Positions 63,226-64,000 of a stretch of DNA of 64,000 bases are shown here, piece after piece. The number at the start of each line of letters is the position of its first letter. The first letter of the stretch is position 1. This stretch comes from Gemmatimonadota bacterium (lineage in GTDB: Bacteria > Gemmatimonadota > Gemmatimonadetes > Gemmatimonadales > GWC2-71-9), in contig PNAE01000007.1 in the NCBI GenBank assembly GCA_003169895.1, positions 60,310 to 124,309 of the forward strand. Reading direction: 5' to 3'. Under the pieces are notes generated by a model. That model was not told the DNA's origin, ran no database searches, and saw only the letters and a program-made list of their open reading frames with translations. Position numbers and translations under genes: made by a program.

Positions 63226-63942
63226 ATGTTGCGCCGTATCGTTAGTGGCGTCGCCCTCGCAGCCCTTTTTGCGGTCGGCGCGCACGCTCAGTCCCCGTTC
63301 ACGGAAAGCTTCACTTTTTTGTCTGACGGCACGGGCGGACAGGATTTTAACGCATACAAGGGCCGCTTCAATAACGCCGACGTTGCTGATCTCGGTGTCG
63401 GCTTCCCGACGGGGGGCACGTCCTCGTTCCAGGTCTGGTGCGCCGACGAGAACGACTTGGTCGGCCTAGGCCAGACCTACCCAGTCTGGGTAACGCCACT
63501 TTCAACCAGCCTCTGGACGCACGTGTACGTCCCCAGCGGCGAGCCCGGAGCGTATCTCAATGCCGCAGCCGCGAGCACCGAGATGGCCGCCAACGGCACG
63601 GGTCAGAACTCGGCAAACGATAACATTCAGTACGCGATCTGGGATCTGCTGGGGTACGATCGCCCGCCGCACGCTATTTCTGGCTACAACTTCGGCGACT
63701 ATAACTCGGGCACCGTCGATACGGATGAAGGGATCGCTACGACCGGCGCACCGCATCTCTTCGCCAACCAGTGGCTCGTTATCACCTTCACCGGTCCGGG
63801 CGGCAGGATACAGGAGTTCCTCGTCAACGACACGTCACGGCCGCAGGAATTCGTACCGGAACCGGGCACCATGGCGATGCTGGCGATGGGCCTGGTCGGC
63901 ATGGCTGGCGCCGGAATGCGCCGCCGCAAGATCAAGAAGTAA
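63226..63942 (+). CDS. PEP-CTERM sorted surface protein
   Basis: 238 residues. Signal peptide (cleavage after GAHAQ), a Gly/Asn/Thr-rich extracellular part with few Cys (one, in VWCADEND), and a C-terminal sorting signal: VPEPGT near 210, a hydrophobic helix (MAMLAMGLVGMAGAG) and MRRRKIKK. This is the canonical exosortase substrate, matching the exosortase at 41129. Function of the mature part unknown. Confidence 0.93.
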   Translation: MLRRIVSGVALAALFAVGAHAQSPFTESFTFLSDGTGGQDFNAYKGRFNNADVADLGVGFPTGGTSSFQVWCADENDLVGLGQTYPVWVTPLSTSLWTHVYVPSGEPGAYLNAAAASTEMAANGTGQNSANDNIQYAIWDLLGYDRPPHAISGYNFGDYNSGTVDTDEGIATTGAPHLFANQWLVITFTGPGGRIQEFLVNDTSRPQEFVPEPGTMAMLAMGLVGMAGAGMRRRKIKK

Positions 63943-63980
63943 GTCGGCACGGTTTCCACCGGGCTGGCGTTACGGGCGGG

Positions 63981-64000
63981 CCTCGAAGGAATCTTCGAGG
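63981..64000 (+). terminator. Hairpin at the window edge after the PEP-CTERM gene
   Basis: Arms CCTCGAAG and CTTCGAGG with a GAAT loop, 38 nt after the stop. The preceding GGGCGGG probably pairs with sequence beyond the edge, so this is likely a longer terminator cut by the window. Confidence 0.6.

Noticed and set aside
1..64000. tRNA, rRNA, insertion sequences, integrases, toxin-antitoxin or phage defence genes
   Set aside because: Looked for and not recognised anywhere in the window.

Overview
The window is GC-rich, gene-dense bacterial DNA with many ATGA/GTGA/TTGA start-stop overlaps. Gene content suggests a Gemmatimonadota-like Gram-negative: two-heme reaction-center-type cytochrome c lipoprotein, exosortase/PEP-CTERM system, Rho, 6-phosphogluconate shunt operon, M1 and M50 peptidases, Thr-to-Gly catabolism. 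No rRNA, tRNA, CRISPR array, insertion sequence or phage gene was seen. The phylum is an inference from gene content, not from a marker gene.

Left part (1-32.7 kb) is mostly housekeeping. It starts inside a giant cyclic beta-1,2-glucan synthase on the minus strand that runs off the left edge. Then follow a CPA1 cation/proton antiporter, a fatty-acid desaturase, a cytochrome c, exported MsrA, a 49-aa membrane peptide, an iron-permease-family protein, the remnant of an alcohol dehydrogenase with its middle deleted, and pgl-gnd-zwf. An M50 protease, a stand-alone histidine-phosphotransfer-like (DHp) domain and an M1 aminopeptidase form a coupled operon. Next come rho-ruvX-mltG, thiE/rlmI back to back, two methyltransferases, a 29-aa lysine-rich peptide, tdh-kbl, an outer-membrane-like protein, a 3-methyladenine glycosylase, and a NYN nuclease with two LOTUS domains.

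Right part (32.8-64 kb) is one exopolysaccharide/exosortase region. A soluble histidine kinase and a sigma54 enhancer-binding response regulator are divergent from a Wzz/BY-kinase polysaccharide copolymerase. They are followed by a receiver plus degenerate GGDEF protein, a Wza-like export protein, a priming sugar transferase, exosortase, EpsI, a GMC oxidoreductase, a NodB deacetylase, glycosyltransferases, an epimerase, a CapK-like adenylate-forming enzyme, an O-antigen ligase-like polymerase and a divergent deacetylase-like protein. The region ends with a ~2000-residue subtilase carrying 13 near-identical ~105-aa repeats and with a PEP-CTERM protein, the expected exosortase substrate.

The most interesting signal is regulatory. 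Sigma54-type -24/-12 elements (GG-N10-GC) lie upstream of the response regulator, the copolymerase, the export gene, the giant subtilase and the PEP-CTERM gene. A perfect 10+10 bp palindrome sits between the two divergent sigma54 promoters. Together these suggest a local sigma54 regulon joining polysaccharide synthesis, protein sorting and a surface protease under the linked response regulator. A second theme is inverted repeats at gene 3' ends, some built from short tandem units; in several cases an arm contains the stop codon of a converging gene.
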